DNA of 64,000 nucleotides from an uncultured Aquimarina sp. (GCA_947493035.1 CANLOW010000002.1:1-64000); one strand, 5' to 3'. Counted from the first letter of the stretch, positions 1-8,089 are shown. Made by a program: numbers and translations. The notes: generated by a model not told the origin, from the letters alone.

Positions 1-69
1 AGTTGATATTGATTTTTTAACAAGATTCTATTAGCTTTTATTTAATCTTAACTTTTTGATGCAATATGT

Positions 70-260
70 GCTAACGGCTCAGTGTATGAAATGTAGCGTA
101 TGAAAGGATACTACATTTTCGAATTAGCACGGAGCCAAATTTTTATATTTTGTTTTAATTTTTCTGTTTAAAGCCAAATTAAAAATTTGGAGTACTTAAT
201 AAATATACACAAACCTTTTGGTTTGGCTCTTATTAGCTATGTTTTATACACCGTGTTGTG
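70..260 (-). repeat. attC-like repeat R1 (subfamily A)
   Basis: Left end GCTAAC, right end GTTGTG. The outer arms pair (TGTATGAAATGTAGC against the reverse complement of GCTATGTTTTATACA). An inner stem is built from GCCAAAT and ATTTGG, around a TTTTATATTTTG spacer. The right flank GTTGTG matches the CACAAC left flank of R2. Confidence 0.88.
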
Positions 261-265
261 GTGCG

Positions 266-448
266 TTATTTCTTCAGACTGACATTGGGTTTTACTTGGG
301 TTTGTCCACCAATTGCTTTCGGAATATGTTCGGTTAAATTAATCACGTCAGCATTATTTCCTTCTTCTAAAACAATATTTAAATATTCAGCAATCATTTC
401 TTTACTATCTAAAGAATCTGTTATTTCAAGTCTTGAAGTTCCCGTTTT
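266..448 (-). pseudogene. Remnant of a HigA-type antitoxin
   Basis: Read on the minus strand, this frame gives a fragment with TSRLEITDSLDSKEMIAEYL followed by NIVLEEGNN and KAIGG. It resembles the N-terminal part of the 'probable addiction module antidote' (HigA-like) family, which has a YLxxALEEGD-type helix followed by an ARAKGM helix-turn-helix. The helix-turn-helix half is corrupted and the frame stops at 266-268. It lies directly downstream of a matching toxin remnant, in the usual higBA order. The family call comes from motif memory and should be treated as likely rather than certain. Confidence 0.6.
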
Positions 449-505
449 TTATTTATTTAATCTAAAGAATTCCTCGAAGCTCTGCGTAGGGTAGTTTGTT
501 TTTTT

Positions 506-567
506 TTAAATTTCTTTGGCTTTCGCAATGTCCTTTATTGAGTTGATTTATCTCTTGCCATAAGATT
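506..567 (-). pseudogene. C-terminal remnant of a HigB-type (RelE-like) toxin
   Basis: The minus-strand reading gives LMARDKSTQ, then after a one-base frame change KDIAKAKEI and a stop. This matches the typical C-terminus of HigB-like killer proteins (LLxGGDKSTQxxDIxxAKxI). The rest of the toxin is missing, and the fragment abuts the stop of the membrane-protein gene at 569. Together with the antitoxin fragment at 266-448 it marks a dead toxin-antitoxin module inside cassette 1. Confidence 0.6.
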
Positions 568-568
568 A

Positions 569-871
569 CTAATTATCGGAACGACGTTTTCTATATAACA
601 CAAAACAAATGATACAGATCAAACCAAAAGGTAGACACAATACAGAATTAAACGCAAAGAGTAAAAAATTTCTTATGCCCAAATTTGCAGAACCAAAATT
701 AAGCTGAAAGAATACATAGCCTGTAATAAGTAATGTTAAGGTAATATTAAGGTAGACAACTTCTACCTTCAGCGTTTTTTTCAAAGAAAGAATGAAGGAA
801 TATACTCCCCATATATTTAACAATATAACAAGTATAGTAAACTCATCAACAAACCATAATAAGTCACTCAT
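569..871 (-). CDS. Small multi-pass membrane protein, unknown function
   Basis: A 100-residue protein with three hydrophobic stretches (roughly residues 10-28, 38-57 and 66-92) and a basic tail ending RKRRSDN. It is the first gene of cassette 1 in reading order. The region 872-1071 upstream holds no gene and separates it from repeat R2. The dead higBA fragments lie directly downstream. I do not recognise a family. ATG start. Confidence 0.6.
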   Translation of the reverse strand: MSDLLWFVDEFTILVILLNIWGVYSFILSLKKTLKVEVVYLNITLTLLITGYVFFQLNFGSANLGIRNFLLFAFNSVLCLPFGLICIICFVLYRKRRSDN

Positions 872-1071
872 AAATTAATAGTTAGATATTTTACTGAAAA
901 GATATATTTTTTTGTAAATAAAAAAATGTTGTCTAATAATATTTCACTGAAAACAGTGTAATTATAAAGGTTATTAATCCCTGATTTTATGAATATGTTA
1001 TGTATATAGGCTATAGGGTTTAATACAATTATTTATAAATTAGGTTGTAAGATAAGTGAGTTTTAATACCA

Positions 1072-1267
1072 CACAACGGTTTAGCTATGAACAGTACGGG
1101 GGCAAACTTGCGTTTGCTTTCCGTCACGTACAAAGCGAAATCTTTTGGTTTTCTTTTTTTCTTTGTCCCGCTAAAAAGCAAAATCCCAAAGATTTTGCGG
1201 ACTTCATAAAAATACATAAACCCAGCGATTAAGCCCGAAGCCCGTATTGTTTATAGGTTTTGTTGTG
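1072..1267 (-). repeat. attC-like repeat R2 (singleton type)
   Basis: Left end CACAAC, right end GTTGTG. Outer arms pair through TAGCTATGAACAGTACGGG and the complementary CCCGTATTGTTTATAG. Its right flank GTTGTGCAAC is the exact reverse complement of GTTGCACAAC at the left of R3. Confidence 0.85.
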
Positions 1268-1272
1268 CAACG

Positions 1273-1905
1273 TTATTTTTCGCACGGCTTTTTATTCATT
1301 GTTATTCGACGTGCTATATTTACAAGTTTCCTTTTGTATTTATTTTCCATTGACAAATCCAGAATAGGAATGCCTACCGTCAAAATTTGGTCAAAACAAA
1401 CCGTAGAAAGATAAATTTGTCCTTTTGCAGTTTCTCCGTCGTTAATCTTAATATTGTCGGTAAGCTTATATTTCCATAAAATATATTTTCTTGATTGAAG
1501 ATTCCCGGGCATCATTAGGGCATCCGAAATATTTGCTCTCAATTCATTTTTTATATATTCCAATTCATAGGCTAAATACCCATCTAGAACTTTTGCTTCA
1601 TCTGTTGAAGTGAATTTCTTTAGATGGTTGGGAATTGGTATAATCGTTGATTGTATTATCGTATTGTCCACAGCTATAAAATGCTTATTATTCGTAATAT
1701 CAGTTTCTCCCTCCAATTCTACTTCTTCGATTTTCTTACCATCAATTCTAACAGTGAAGTGACTCTTATTTCCACAATATAGTAGCTCCACGAATCTTTT
1801 ATTCATTTCAATTTTTGAGAAATATTCGTCTGATTCCACTTCCTGTCCATAGGAAAATATAAAAATGAAATAAAAAAAATGAAGTATATATTTTTTTAGG
1901 ACCAT
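1273..1905 (-). CDS. Secreted protein of unknown function
   Basis: A 210-residue protein with a signal peptide (residues 1-20, LKKYILHFFYFIFIFSYGQ, cleavage likely before the Q) and a soluble remainder with no transmembrane segment. It contains two isolated cysteines (in LLYCGNK and STVCFDQ). It is the sole gene of cassette 2; its stop is 6 bp from R2 and its ATG is 30 bp from R3, typical of the tight packing here. Location is probably periplasmic or extracellular. No family recognised. Confidence 0.7.
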   Translation of the reverse strand: MVLKKYILHFFYFIFIFSYGQEVESDEYFSKIEMNKRFVELLYCGNKSHFTVRIDGKKIEEVELEGETDITNNKHFIAVDNTIIQSTIIPIPNHLKKFTSTDEAKVLDGYLAYELEYIKNELRANISDALMMPGNLQSRKYILWKYKLTDNIKINDGETAKGQIYLSTVCFDQILTVGIPILDLSMENKYKRKLVNIARRITMNKKPCEK

Positions 1906-1934
1906 CTTCTCTTGATTGGGTAGTTATAATGTTG

Positions 1935-2067
1935 CACAACGTATTCGTGTATGATTAGTGGCGTGTTTCAGCAACTAATTTAGTAAACAAAAACGAACGC
2001 GAGAAAATTCCGAAGGAATTTTCCAAATAAGCACTTGCCAAAGCAATTAATTATACACGGTGTTGCC
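1935..2067 (-). repeat. attC-like repeat R3 (short type)
   Basis: Left end CACAAC, right end GTTGCC; only about 133 bp, lacking the usual long inner stem. Inner dyad GAAAATTCCGAAGGAATTTTC is a near-perfect hairpin. Outer arms pair through CGTGTATGATTA and TAATTATACACG. Confidence 0.82.
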
Positions 2068-2075
2068 AGTAGTTT

Positions 2076-2384
2076 TTATTTTTCATTATATTTTTCAATT
2101 TCAGTTGAGTCACAAACAATAATATCTTCACTCCCTTTTAACTCAATTAGTTTTTTTATACAATCATTAAAAGTCGAAAAATTGTGATAACGTGATTGTC
2201 CAATTTTCTGACCCACTTGCGTGTACAATCTCCATAAATTTGAATCCTTTTTTTCAATATAACCTTCATTAGATTTGAAATCATAAGAAATCACATAATA
2301 ATGCGTTCCAAAAAGTTGATTATCATTTTGGTCTTTTAAATACGCTACATTTTTTATTCCATCTTTTACGACATATAAGGTCAT
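2076..2384 (-). CDS. Hypothetical protein (third gene of a three-gene cassette)
   Basis: A 102-residue soluble protein beginning MTLYVVKDGIKNVAYLKD, alternating beta-strand-like and charged segments. Its ATG overlaps the stop of the preceding gene by four bases (ATGA), so translation is probably coupled. It ends 8 bp from R3. No family recognised. The three genes at 2076-3413 form one cassette and move together if the array is mobile. Confidence 0.65.
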   Translation of the reverse strand: MTLYVVKDGIKNVAYLKDQNDNQLFGTHYYVISYDFKSNEGYIEKKDSNLWRLYTQVGQKIGQSRYHNFSTFNDCIKKLIELKGSEDIIVCDSTEIEKYNEK

Positions 2385-2932
2385 TTTATTTCTGTTTTCG
2401 TTATATTTTCATCAATCCAATATAGTTCATTAAATTTTTCAAGAAACTCAATTGTATTCCTAAAATCTTGTCGGTCAACATAAATCTCAATTTCTTTTGA
2501 TGAACGAATATAGATATTCAAGTGTTCTGCATTTTCTGAATAATCCAAATAGTCAACAAGGAAACAAACATATTTGTCCGCTCCTAAATCCTGATTTTTC
2601 ACAACCCATTTTTTTAAGTCCGATTGTGAATTTTTAATTTTTTGATATTCGGTTAGTTCTTGTTCAAAATATTTCTCGTTTCGATGAAATTCCGAAATTG
2701 TATCGAGAGCTTTATATAATTCTAAAAACTTTTCTTTGTCAGTTAGTTTACCTAATGGTGGAAGTCGGACAATTGAACCATTGTCCGTTTTAAAAATATG
2801 TTGACGTTGTACAAAATCGTAAGTACTTTTGTAAAAGTCGGAATATTTTAAAAGCCACCATTCAATTTCATTTATTGAAAATACTTTTGAATTATTGAAA
2901 AAGCGGAATACTTCATATAAGTTTAGATTCAT
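2381..2932 (-). CDS. Hypothetical protein (second gene of a three-gene cassette)
   Basis: A 183-residue soluble protein rich in aromatic and charged residues (for example NEIEWWLLKYSDFYKS). It starts with ATG 10 bp after the stop of the 156-residue gene upstream, and overlaps the next gene by ATGA. No signal peptide or membrane segment. No recognised family; the tight spacing suggests the three products act together, which is inference. Confidence 0.65.
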   Translation of the reverse strand: MNLNLYEVFRFFNNSKVFSINEIEWWLLKYSDFYKSTYDFVQRQHIFKTDNGSIVRLPPLGKLTDKEKFLELYKALDTISEFHRNEKYFEQELTEYQKIKNSQSDLKKWVVKNQDLGADKYVCFLVDYLDYSENAEHLNIYIRSSKEIEIYVDRQDFRNTIEFLEKFNELYWIDENITKTEIK

Positions 2933-2942
2933 AAAACATTTT

Positions 2943-3413
2943 TTAATCTGTATTCCAAAATCCTAAATCTGCTTCATCTCCTTCTAAACCGCCCCATTTA
3001 GAATTACTATCTGAATTGATATTAGGAAAAGGTTTAGGTGAATAGTTTTTTAGTCTTTCTTTGAATTTTTTATTCATTTTCTCATTCTCTTCACTCAAAG
3101 AATTTTCACTTGGAAGTAGAATTTCAACGGATTTTCCTTTTACAAAAAATCCAGTTTCATCCTCTCCTAAATCATTCGAGCCTTCATATTCCACTTTAAG
3201 ATTTTCTAATATTCCTTTGTCTTTGCAGTCAATTATGTATTTATATGCATTAATTGATATAAAGAAGTTATATTCTATTCCGGATTTATGTGTTAAAGAA
3301 TAATAATATCCATTTTTATTATCATTAAGCTTAAGCTTTGAAATGTAGTCTTCAGAAATCTCTAAAAAGTCATTTATTTCTTTTAGTGATATGGATTTAA
3401 TTACTTTAGACAT
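2943..3413 (-). CDS. Hypothetical protein (first gene of a three-gene cassette)
   Basis: A 156-residue soluble protein; the N-terminal half has a mixed alpha/beta look (SLKEINDFLEISEDYISKL), and the C-terminal 45 residues are polar and low in hydrophobics, ending EGDEADLGFWNTD. It reads as an adaptor or immunity-like small protein, but no family is recognised. Its ATG lies about 40 bp from repeat R4. Confidence 0.65.
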   Translation of the reverse strand: MSKVIKSISLKEINDFLEISEDYISKLKLNDNKNGYYYSLTHKSGIEYNFFISINAYKYIIDCKDKGILENLKVEYEGSNDLGEDETGFFVKGKSVEILLPSENSLSEENEKMNKKFKERLKNYSPKPFPNINSDSNSKWGGLEGDEADLGFWNTD

Positions 3414-3450
3414 TTCGAATTTGATTTATAGTTGTGTTTTTCAAATTACT

Positions 3451-3635
3451 GGTAACGGTCTCGGCTATGATTAGTGCGGCGTAGAAATTCAAAGAATTTC
3501 AAGCCTATCACAAGCAAAAGCTTTTGCCGTTTTTTAGTTTGTAGTTAAAAATAAGAAAAAAGCTTTTGCGACTATGCAAATTAACGACCATTTCGATAAA
3601 CACTTTACCCCGCATTAATTATAGCCCGTGTTACA
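3451..3635 (-). repeat. attC-like repeat R4 (subfamily D), identical to R11
   Basis: Left end GGTAAC, right end GTTACA. Outer arms pair through CGGCTATGATTAGTGCGG and CCGCATTAATTATAGCCCG; the inner part has GCAAAAGCTTTTGC palindromes. From AACGG onward it matches R11 base for base as far as I can read. Confidence 0.88.
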
Positions 3636-4198
3636 AATAGTTTATTTTTTCATCCACCCTTTTTTTGTTTTCTCGTAATAAAATAATTCGGGTTTTGGGT
3701 GTCCGATTGTGTAAGGTTTAATAGGGAACACTTTTATAATTGCAATTTTGCTTTTCTGATTATAAATTGGATTAGAAATATTATAAATTATTCTACTTCC
3801 ATATTTTTCATTCCACTCTTTTTGAAAACCATTGTCTTTTACCAAATATTTTATGTAATCAGTTTTAGTAATGAATAATATATCTTTTATTTTATTAGTA
3901 TTCCATTGATTTTTAGTAAGTATTGGAAAAGGAGTAGTTGGTTCCATCTTCACAATAGGTATTTCATCAAAGTTTTCAGGGATAAAATCTTGAGGAGGAC
4001 TTTTTAGTTTTCTTATCTCAAAAATTAAGGTGTCAGAATCTGTTTTTTTTAAATCTTGTATAATAAAATTGTTGATTAAATTATAAATCTCATTTTCAGT
4101 CAAACTTTGGTTGTCAGAATTTTTACAACTCAAAAATGGTATTAATAAAATCAACCAAAAAATATTTTTCATATTTGACTGAGTAATTATTTGTAACG
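3454..4198 (-). repeat. Duplicated cassette, copy 1
   Basis: This 745 bp block (repeat R4 plus the lipoprotein gene) matches 13098-13842 throughout by eye, a constant offset of 9644. Sequence before the left AACG (GGT versus GCC) and after the right AACG (G versus T) differs, so the edges of identity fall exactly at the core sites. Confidence 0.9.
3642..4172 (-). CDS. Lipoprotein of unknown function (duplicate cassette gene, copy 1)
   Basis: A 176-residue protein with a lipoprotein signal (MKNIFWLILLIPFLSCKNSD, lipid-attachment Cys16) and a soluble remainder rich in lysine and isoleucine, ending in EKTKKGWMKK. The last 50 residues (KIAIIKVFPIKPYT, FYYEKTKKGW) resemble the generic pattern of Bacteroidota lipoproteins that sense or bind at the envelope, but I cannot assign a family. 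The identical gene at 13286-13816 sits in another cassette position, showing that the unit was copied whole. ATG start, 22 bp from the R5 core. Confidence 0.72.
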   Translation of the reverse strand: MKNIFWLILLIPFLSCKNSDNQSLTENEIYNLINNFIIQDLKKTDSDTLIFEIRKLKSPPQDFIPENFDEIPIVKMEPTTPFPILTKNQWNTNKIKDILFITKTDYIKYLVKDNGFQKEWNEKYGSRIIYNISNPIYNQKSKIAIIKVFPIKPYTIGHPKPELFYYEKTKKGWMKK

Positions 4199-4384
4199 GT
4201 TAGTATAAGAAATCGTAGGGCAGATGATCGACATTGCATTTCGATTTGACACTAAGTCAAATATAATATTTTGCTTTTATCTTCAAGATTGAAATGCCAA
4301 ATTTATATTTGGCGACCCCACAAAAAAACAAAAGCTTTTGTTCAAAACACTTAATCCGCCCTATGTTTTTTATACATTGTTACC
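4192..4384 (-). repeat. attC-like repeat R5 (subfamily B)
   Basis: Left end TGTAAC, right end GTTACC. Outer arms AGTATAAGAAATCGTAGGGC pair with GCCCTATGTTTTTTATACA. The inner stem uses CCAAATATAATATTTTGC and GCCAAATTTATATTTGGCG. Confidence 0.88.
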
Positions 4385-4392
4385 ACCTGGCT

Positions 4393-5922
4393 TTATCTTT
4401 TATATTCATCTTTCAATTCAATAAAGTCAATCGGCAATACTGGTTTCGTAATTTCTTTCTTTTTCTCTTCTAGGTTAATTCCAATAGATAAATAAATCAT
4501 ACTAGCTCTAACAAGTTTCATTAAATTTAGTGTCTTTTGTTCAAATTCGGTTCGTTCAATAACATAAGTTAATCCATTATCTAATATTCCACTTTGTCCA
4601 AAGTCTATTATTTTAAATGATTTATGTTCTATGAAATTTCTTATTTGAGCTAATTCTTGAGCCTCAGGTTCAATAGTGGAAGTGAATTCTTCTTTGTTTT
4701 CAAATAAATCTTTACTTAACCAATATAAGCCTCTTAATGCCCAATTTTGAGTTTGGATTATCTCTGGATTCAATTTATATGATTTTGTTGTCTTGTCATA
4801 GATGTTCCAAATACTTCTATATGAAACTTTATTTGGTTTGAAACCTAAATTGAGATAGTCGTTTAATAAGTAACCGATTTTATCAAATATTGAGTAACAT
4901 ATTCTAAAAGCAATTTTCGTTTTTTCACTACTGTAAGAGTAAACAGCGAAGTCTAAAGTGTCAAGTTGTAGATTATCTTTGTCCGAATAGTGTAATTCAT
5001 TCTTATTTAACCCCTCATATAATAGATGTCTAGCCGATGCAAATTCTTGCTTTACCTGATTGAAAATTGTTTGATATATTGGAGATGTGCCAGATTTTAA
5101 AGTCATTGTTGGTAGAAGTAGACAATCGTGCGCTGTAATATTTTTTGTTATGATATCATTAAGAGGGTTTAAAAAAAGTTGATTTTCTAAACACCATTTT
5201 CTGTATTCGCATTCTTGTTTAGTTGTACCAATAGAAAAGTTTTCTAAGTCTTGAATATCCTCTAATACCTCTTGACTTATAATTGATTCAATAAGTTCGA
5301 TAATGTTTTTAAAGGCTTGTTTTGCATCTTCATAAATATCGGAGTTTACTGATTTTTTCAAATACTTATGTGCAAACTTGAAAAATAATAATTGCTGACC
5401 ATTGTCATAAAGAACTTTTGCGTAATGAAAAAGACCAAATCCAATATTTCCGTGTGCCATTGGGAAAGAAGAATCTATATTCAATACTTTTTTCCAATAC
5501 AATTGAGCTTCAGAAAATCTACCTAGATGACTGAAAAGGTTACCTAAATTGGTCAGAATCTGACATTTTTTTAGAATATTTTCACTTTGCTCTGAAAATG
5601 ATAGAGCTAGTCTTAAGTTGATAGCTTGCTGTTCGAGTTCTTTCAGATTAAAACTCCAAAATTCATCTGTGTTTAAATTTTGAGTTAATTGTTGTAGATA
5701 AGACCAACCATTTGCAATATTAAAGTGAAAAGTCATTTTGTCATCGTCTGAGAAATTTTCTAAGTTTTGAAGTTCCGAAAATTCAAGTCCAATTTTGATA
5801 GGTTTTATATCTTGCGATTCTCTGCCTGTTTCAAACAGTATTGCAAGTATATTTGTTACTTGTACTGAATCAAATTCGTTTAAGTCTTTAAGATTTAGTA
5901 TGTCTTCAAAAGTTAGATTCAC
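4393..5922 (-). CDS. TPR protein with C-terminal HEPN domain (LA2681-like), putative RNase effector
   Basis: A 509-residue protein. The N-terminal third contains tetratricopeptide-like helices (around residues 120-165, LTNLGNLFSHLGRFSEAQLYWKK). The C-terminal half resembles the LA2681-like HEPN family, with DTLDFAVY and AFRICYSIFDKIGYLL segments and an RxxxxH-type motif RNFIEH at residues 428-433. In HEPN RNases this motif forms the active site, and such proteins often act in toxin or antiphage systems; activity here is inference. It is alone in cassette 5. The start is GTG at 5922, 20 bp from the R6 core; no earlier ATG fits within the cassette. Confidence 0.75.
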   Translation of the reverse strand: MNLTFEDILNLKDLNEFDSVQVTNILAILFETGRESQDIKPIKIGLEFSELQNLENFSDDDKMTFHFNIANGWSYLQQLTQNLNTDEFWSFNLKELEQQAINLRLALSFSEQSENILKKCQILTNLGNLFSHLGRFSEAQLYWKKVLNIDSSFPMAHGNIGFGLFHYAKVLYDNGQQLLFFKFAHKYLKKSVNSDIYEDAKQAFKNIIELIESIISQEVLEDIQDLENFSIGTTKQECEYRKWCLENQLFLNPLNDIITKNITAHDCLLLPTMTLKSGTSPIYQTIFNQVKQEFASARHLLYEGLNKNELHYSDKDNLQLDTLDFAVYSYSSEKTKIAFRICYSIFDKIGYLLNDYLNLGFKPNKVSYRSIWNIYDKTTKSYKLNPEIIQTQNWALRGLYWLSKDLFENKEEFTSTIEPEAQELAQIRNFIEHKSFKIIDFGQSGILDNGLTYVIERTEFEQKTLNLMKLVRASMIYLSIGINLEEKKKEITKPVLPIDFIELKDEYKR

Positions 5923-5939
5923 TATTTTTTTAGCTTGGT

Positions 5940-6134
5940 GGTAACGGTGAATATATGCATTCGTGCGAGCGGAAATTCAACGAATTTCTGGTAGGGCACA
6001 AGTGCATATCTTTTTGTTTGACGCTAACTTAATTCAAACCAGCGACTAATCAAAATTATATGCACGGCTTAGCAAAAAGAAACCATTCATTAGCTCAAAA
6101 AGATTACTTCGCATGATGCATATATAATGTTGTA
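5940..6134 (-). repeat. attC-like repeat R6 (subfamily E)
   Basis: Left end GGTAAC, right end GTTGTA. Outer arms GAATATATGCATTCG pair with GATGCATATATAATG. It shares a long internal stretch with R17, including AGCAAAAAGAAACCAT, with a second internal ATATGCAC half-site. Confidence 0.85.
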
Positions 6135-6140
6135 ACATGT

Positions 6141-6626
6141 TTACTTTATATCAAGGAAGTACTTTAAGTTTTTTAACGCTCTTTGTCTTGCTACTGTATA
6201 GGGTATATGTATAAATAGTCTGAAAAGGATAGCCATTATTCCAAAGCCTATTAACCCATAGTAAACATCAGAGTTGTATAAATCATCTCTATATTCCCAA
6301 ACAAGTAATGATCCTAATACTATTACCCAAATAATATATAGTGCTAGAAAAGTATTATGTAGTTTAGCTTTTATTGAGATTTTGCAGTTATTATCATCTG
6401 TTAATTTACCATGTAAAACACAGAAATATCCTGTTTGAGAAGAATCAATTAGCTTAAATTTATCGTAGAAAAGATATCCAATAAACTTTTTAGAAGTTTT
6501 TACACTAGTTATTGATGTCATTTGAAAAGTATTATCCTTTATTCTTTTTTCGACATCAGATTTTAATAAGTTAGTCTTTAAATCAATTGGTTCTAGTCCT
6601 AGTAATTTTTTTAGATTGATTTTCAA
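6141..6626 (-). CDS. Membrane protein with two transmembrane helices
   Basis: A 161-residue protein: soluble N-terminal part (residues 1-90, including KKFIGYLFYDKFKLIDSSQTGYF), then two hydrophobic helices (about 92-108 and 121-140) and a short basic tail. The N-terminal portion may be a small beta-rich domain facing the cytoplasm. The best start is TTG at 6626, giving MKINLKKLLGLEP; the first internal ATG would remove 35 residues. It is the last gene of cassette 6, downstream of a small membrane peptide and a zinc-ribbon protein. Confidence 0.65.
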   Translation of the reverse strand: MKINLKKLLGLEPIDLKTNLLKSDVEKRIKDNTFQMTSITSVKTSKKFIGYLFYDKFKLIDSSQTGYFCVLHGKLTDDNNCKISIKAKLHNTFLALYIIWVIVLGSLLVWEYRDDLYNSDVYYGLIGFGIMAILFRLFIHIPYTVARQRALKNLKYFLDIK

Positions 6627-6714
6627 GTTAAATAGCTTTATTTCGATTATTAGATTTTTTGAGGATGAAACTTTAAAATAGCCTAAACACTAAATGAATT
6701 AGATATTATTTTTT

Positions 6715-6837
6715 TCAAGTCAATATTATCATTGCTGAAAACATTAAAAATACACAAATCCAAAAAGTCCATCTGGTATATTTATTTCGGCCTATGGAGT
6801 TTGCAATACTAAATATTTGATCAAAAAAGCCTCGCAT
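6715..6837 (-). CDS. Small membrane peptide (40 residues), coupled to the upstream gene
   Basis: An ATG at 6837 overlaps the stop of the zinc-ribbon gene upstream (TAATG). The 40-codon frame encodes MRGFFDQIFSIANSIGRNKY followed by a hydrophobic helix (residues 21-40, TRWTFWICVFLMFSAMIILT) and a TGA stop. The overlap suggests coupled translation. It would be missed by most length cut-offs. No family known. Whether it is expressed needs evidence; the frame, overlap and membrane helix are direct readings. Confidence 0.5.
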   Translation of the reverse strand: MRGFFDQIFSIANSIGRNKYTRWTFWICVFLMFSAMIILT

Positions 6838-7334
6838 TATTTTAATGTTAATCCACAGTCATTACATACTGTGTCAGTTTTATTAATAGGATTATTGCAA
6901 GCTGGACAATGATCATCGATATTTACAACTTTAGAAGCTAAACTATCATTAATCTCATTGATTATATCAATATCTTGTTCCTCAATGAATCTTACTTTGT
7001 TCTTTACCATAGGGGTGAGCCAAGATTGAATTTCTACCCAGAAAATTTTGTATGTATTATTATCAAGCTCTTTGGCTAGAACTCTATAAAGCACAACTAC
7101 AGAGAAAAGGTCATTGACCATAGGTTTATTTTGTTCTCTATATTTTGTTGACTCATAATGTCCCGCTTCTCTATATGAGATATAAATACAATTTTTAGTT
7201 TTAAAAAAATCATAGGTCTCTTCAAAGTTTAATTTGGGTTTAAATAGGATTGGGTATAACAGGTATCTACCTATAATTAGAAGAATCAAGAAACAAACTA
7301 TAATTATAAATATTGCTCCAATTATGTTTACCAA
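6837..7334 (-). CDS. Membrane-anchored protein with C-terminal zinc ribbon
   Basis: A 165-residue protein with one N-terminal transmembrane helix (residues 1-25, GAIFIIIVCFLILLIIGRYLL) and a C-terminal zinc ribbon, CPACNNPINKTDTVCNDCG (CxxC-x10-CxxC), in the last 25 residues. The middle segment (YLIY-like strands and EIQSWLTP) is of unknown fold. TTG start at 7334, 20 bp from the R7 core. It leads a three-gene cassette with a 40-residue membrane peptide and a two-helix membrane protein; together they look like a membrane complex, which is inference. Confidence 0.65.
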   Translation of the reverse strand: MVNIIGAIFIIIVCFLILLIIGRYLLYPILFKPKLNFEETYDFFKTKNCIYISYREAGHYESTKYREQNKPMVNDLFSVVVLYRVLAKELDNNTYKIFWVEIQSWLTPMVKNKVRFIEEQDIDIINEINDSLASKVVNIDDHCPACNNPINKTDTVCNDCGLTLK

Positions 7335-7353
7335 AATATTCGTCTTAATATGT

Positions 7354-7542
7354 TACAACGGGCGCGTGTATGAAATGTAGCGTAAGAAATCACTTGCTTT
7401 TCGATTTTACACAGAGCCAATTTTAATTTCTATGTTTAGTTTTTTATAAATATAGCCAAATTAAAACTTGGCGGTGATAGCAGAAAAAAACGAACCTTTA
7501 GATTTATAACTGACCTGCTATGTTTTCATACATTGTGTTGTA
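7354..7542 (-). repeat. attC-like repeat R7 (subfamily A)
   Basis: Left end TACAAC, right end GTTGTA. Outer arms GTGTATGAAATGTAGCG pair with GCTATGTTTTCATACA. Right flank GTTGTACACC matches GGTGGACAAC at the left of R8 in nine of ten bases. Confidence 0.88.
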
Positions 7543-7549
7543 CACCGTT

Positions 7550-8083
7550 TTATATGCAGTTCTTTATTATACTCCAATCAATTTTTACAGTCTTATTTTT
7601 TGAGTCAAAAATGTATTTATCGATTTTTTTATTACAATTAAAAGTCAAAATATCATTTTCTAATCTACTCTTATCAACATATCCTAATAATTGTGCCCAA
7701 TGGTATGTTGGCTCACAATTTTGTTTTCTAGATTCAGTCAAAAGTTTGTATTCTTCTACAGATATACTTTTGAAAATAGGGATATAAAAATTACCAATAT
7801 CTAATTTATCATCGAGTTCAATATCAATTATCTCTACAGTTAAATCATAGCAGGTTATCAATAAATTATCTTTTTTAATATTTGAGTCTACAGGTAAAAC
7901 AAAGACACCATCAAAATCAGTTAAAACTTCTTTTCCTGTCCTCTCTAATTTTACTTGAACTCCAGGAATACCGAAGTTATCATAGTCATCATCAAAAAAG
8001 ATAGTTCCTTTTATTGTCTGGCTATTCAAAAGATTAATGAATAGACAGATAAGTATTAATGATATGTATTTTATTTTTTCCAA
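7550..8083 (-). CDS. Secreted protein with a carboxypeptidase-regulatory-like domain
   Basis: A 177-residue protein with a signal peptide (residues 1-22, KYISLILICLFINLLNSQ) followed by a beta-sandwich that looks like the CarboxypepD-regulatory-like (transthyretin-like) domain: QTIKGTIFFDDDYDNFGIPG then VQVKLERTGKEVLTDFDGVF, about residues 23-95. The C-terminal 70 residues have three cysteines (NCEPTYHW, TFNCNKK, IKNCI), so disulfides are possible. TTG start at 8083. Single gene of cassette 7. Likely periplasmic or surface exposed. Confidence 0.7.
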   Translation of the reverse strand: MEKIKYISLILICLFINLLNSQTIKGTIFFDDDYDNFGIPGVQVKLERTGKEVLTDFDGVFVLPVDSNIKKDNLLITCYDLTVEIIDIELDDKLDIGNFYIPIFKSISVEEYKLLTESRKQNCEPTYHWAQLLGYVDKSRLENDILTFNCNKKIDKYIFDSKNKTVKIDWSIIKNCI

Positions 8084-8089
8084 ATGGTG

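Noticed and set aside
258..494. Plus-strand frame of 78 codons in cassette 1
   Set aside because: It lies antisense to the HigA-like remnant, starts inside the repeat arm and has no family features. The minus-strand reading explains the sequence better.
1029..1217. Open frame covering the left arm of repeat R2
   Set aside because: It is built from repeat sequence. Similar frames appear by chance in other repeats, and it has no cassette gene position.
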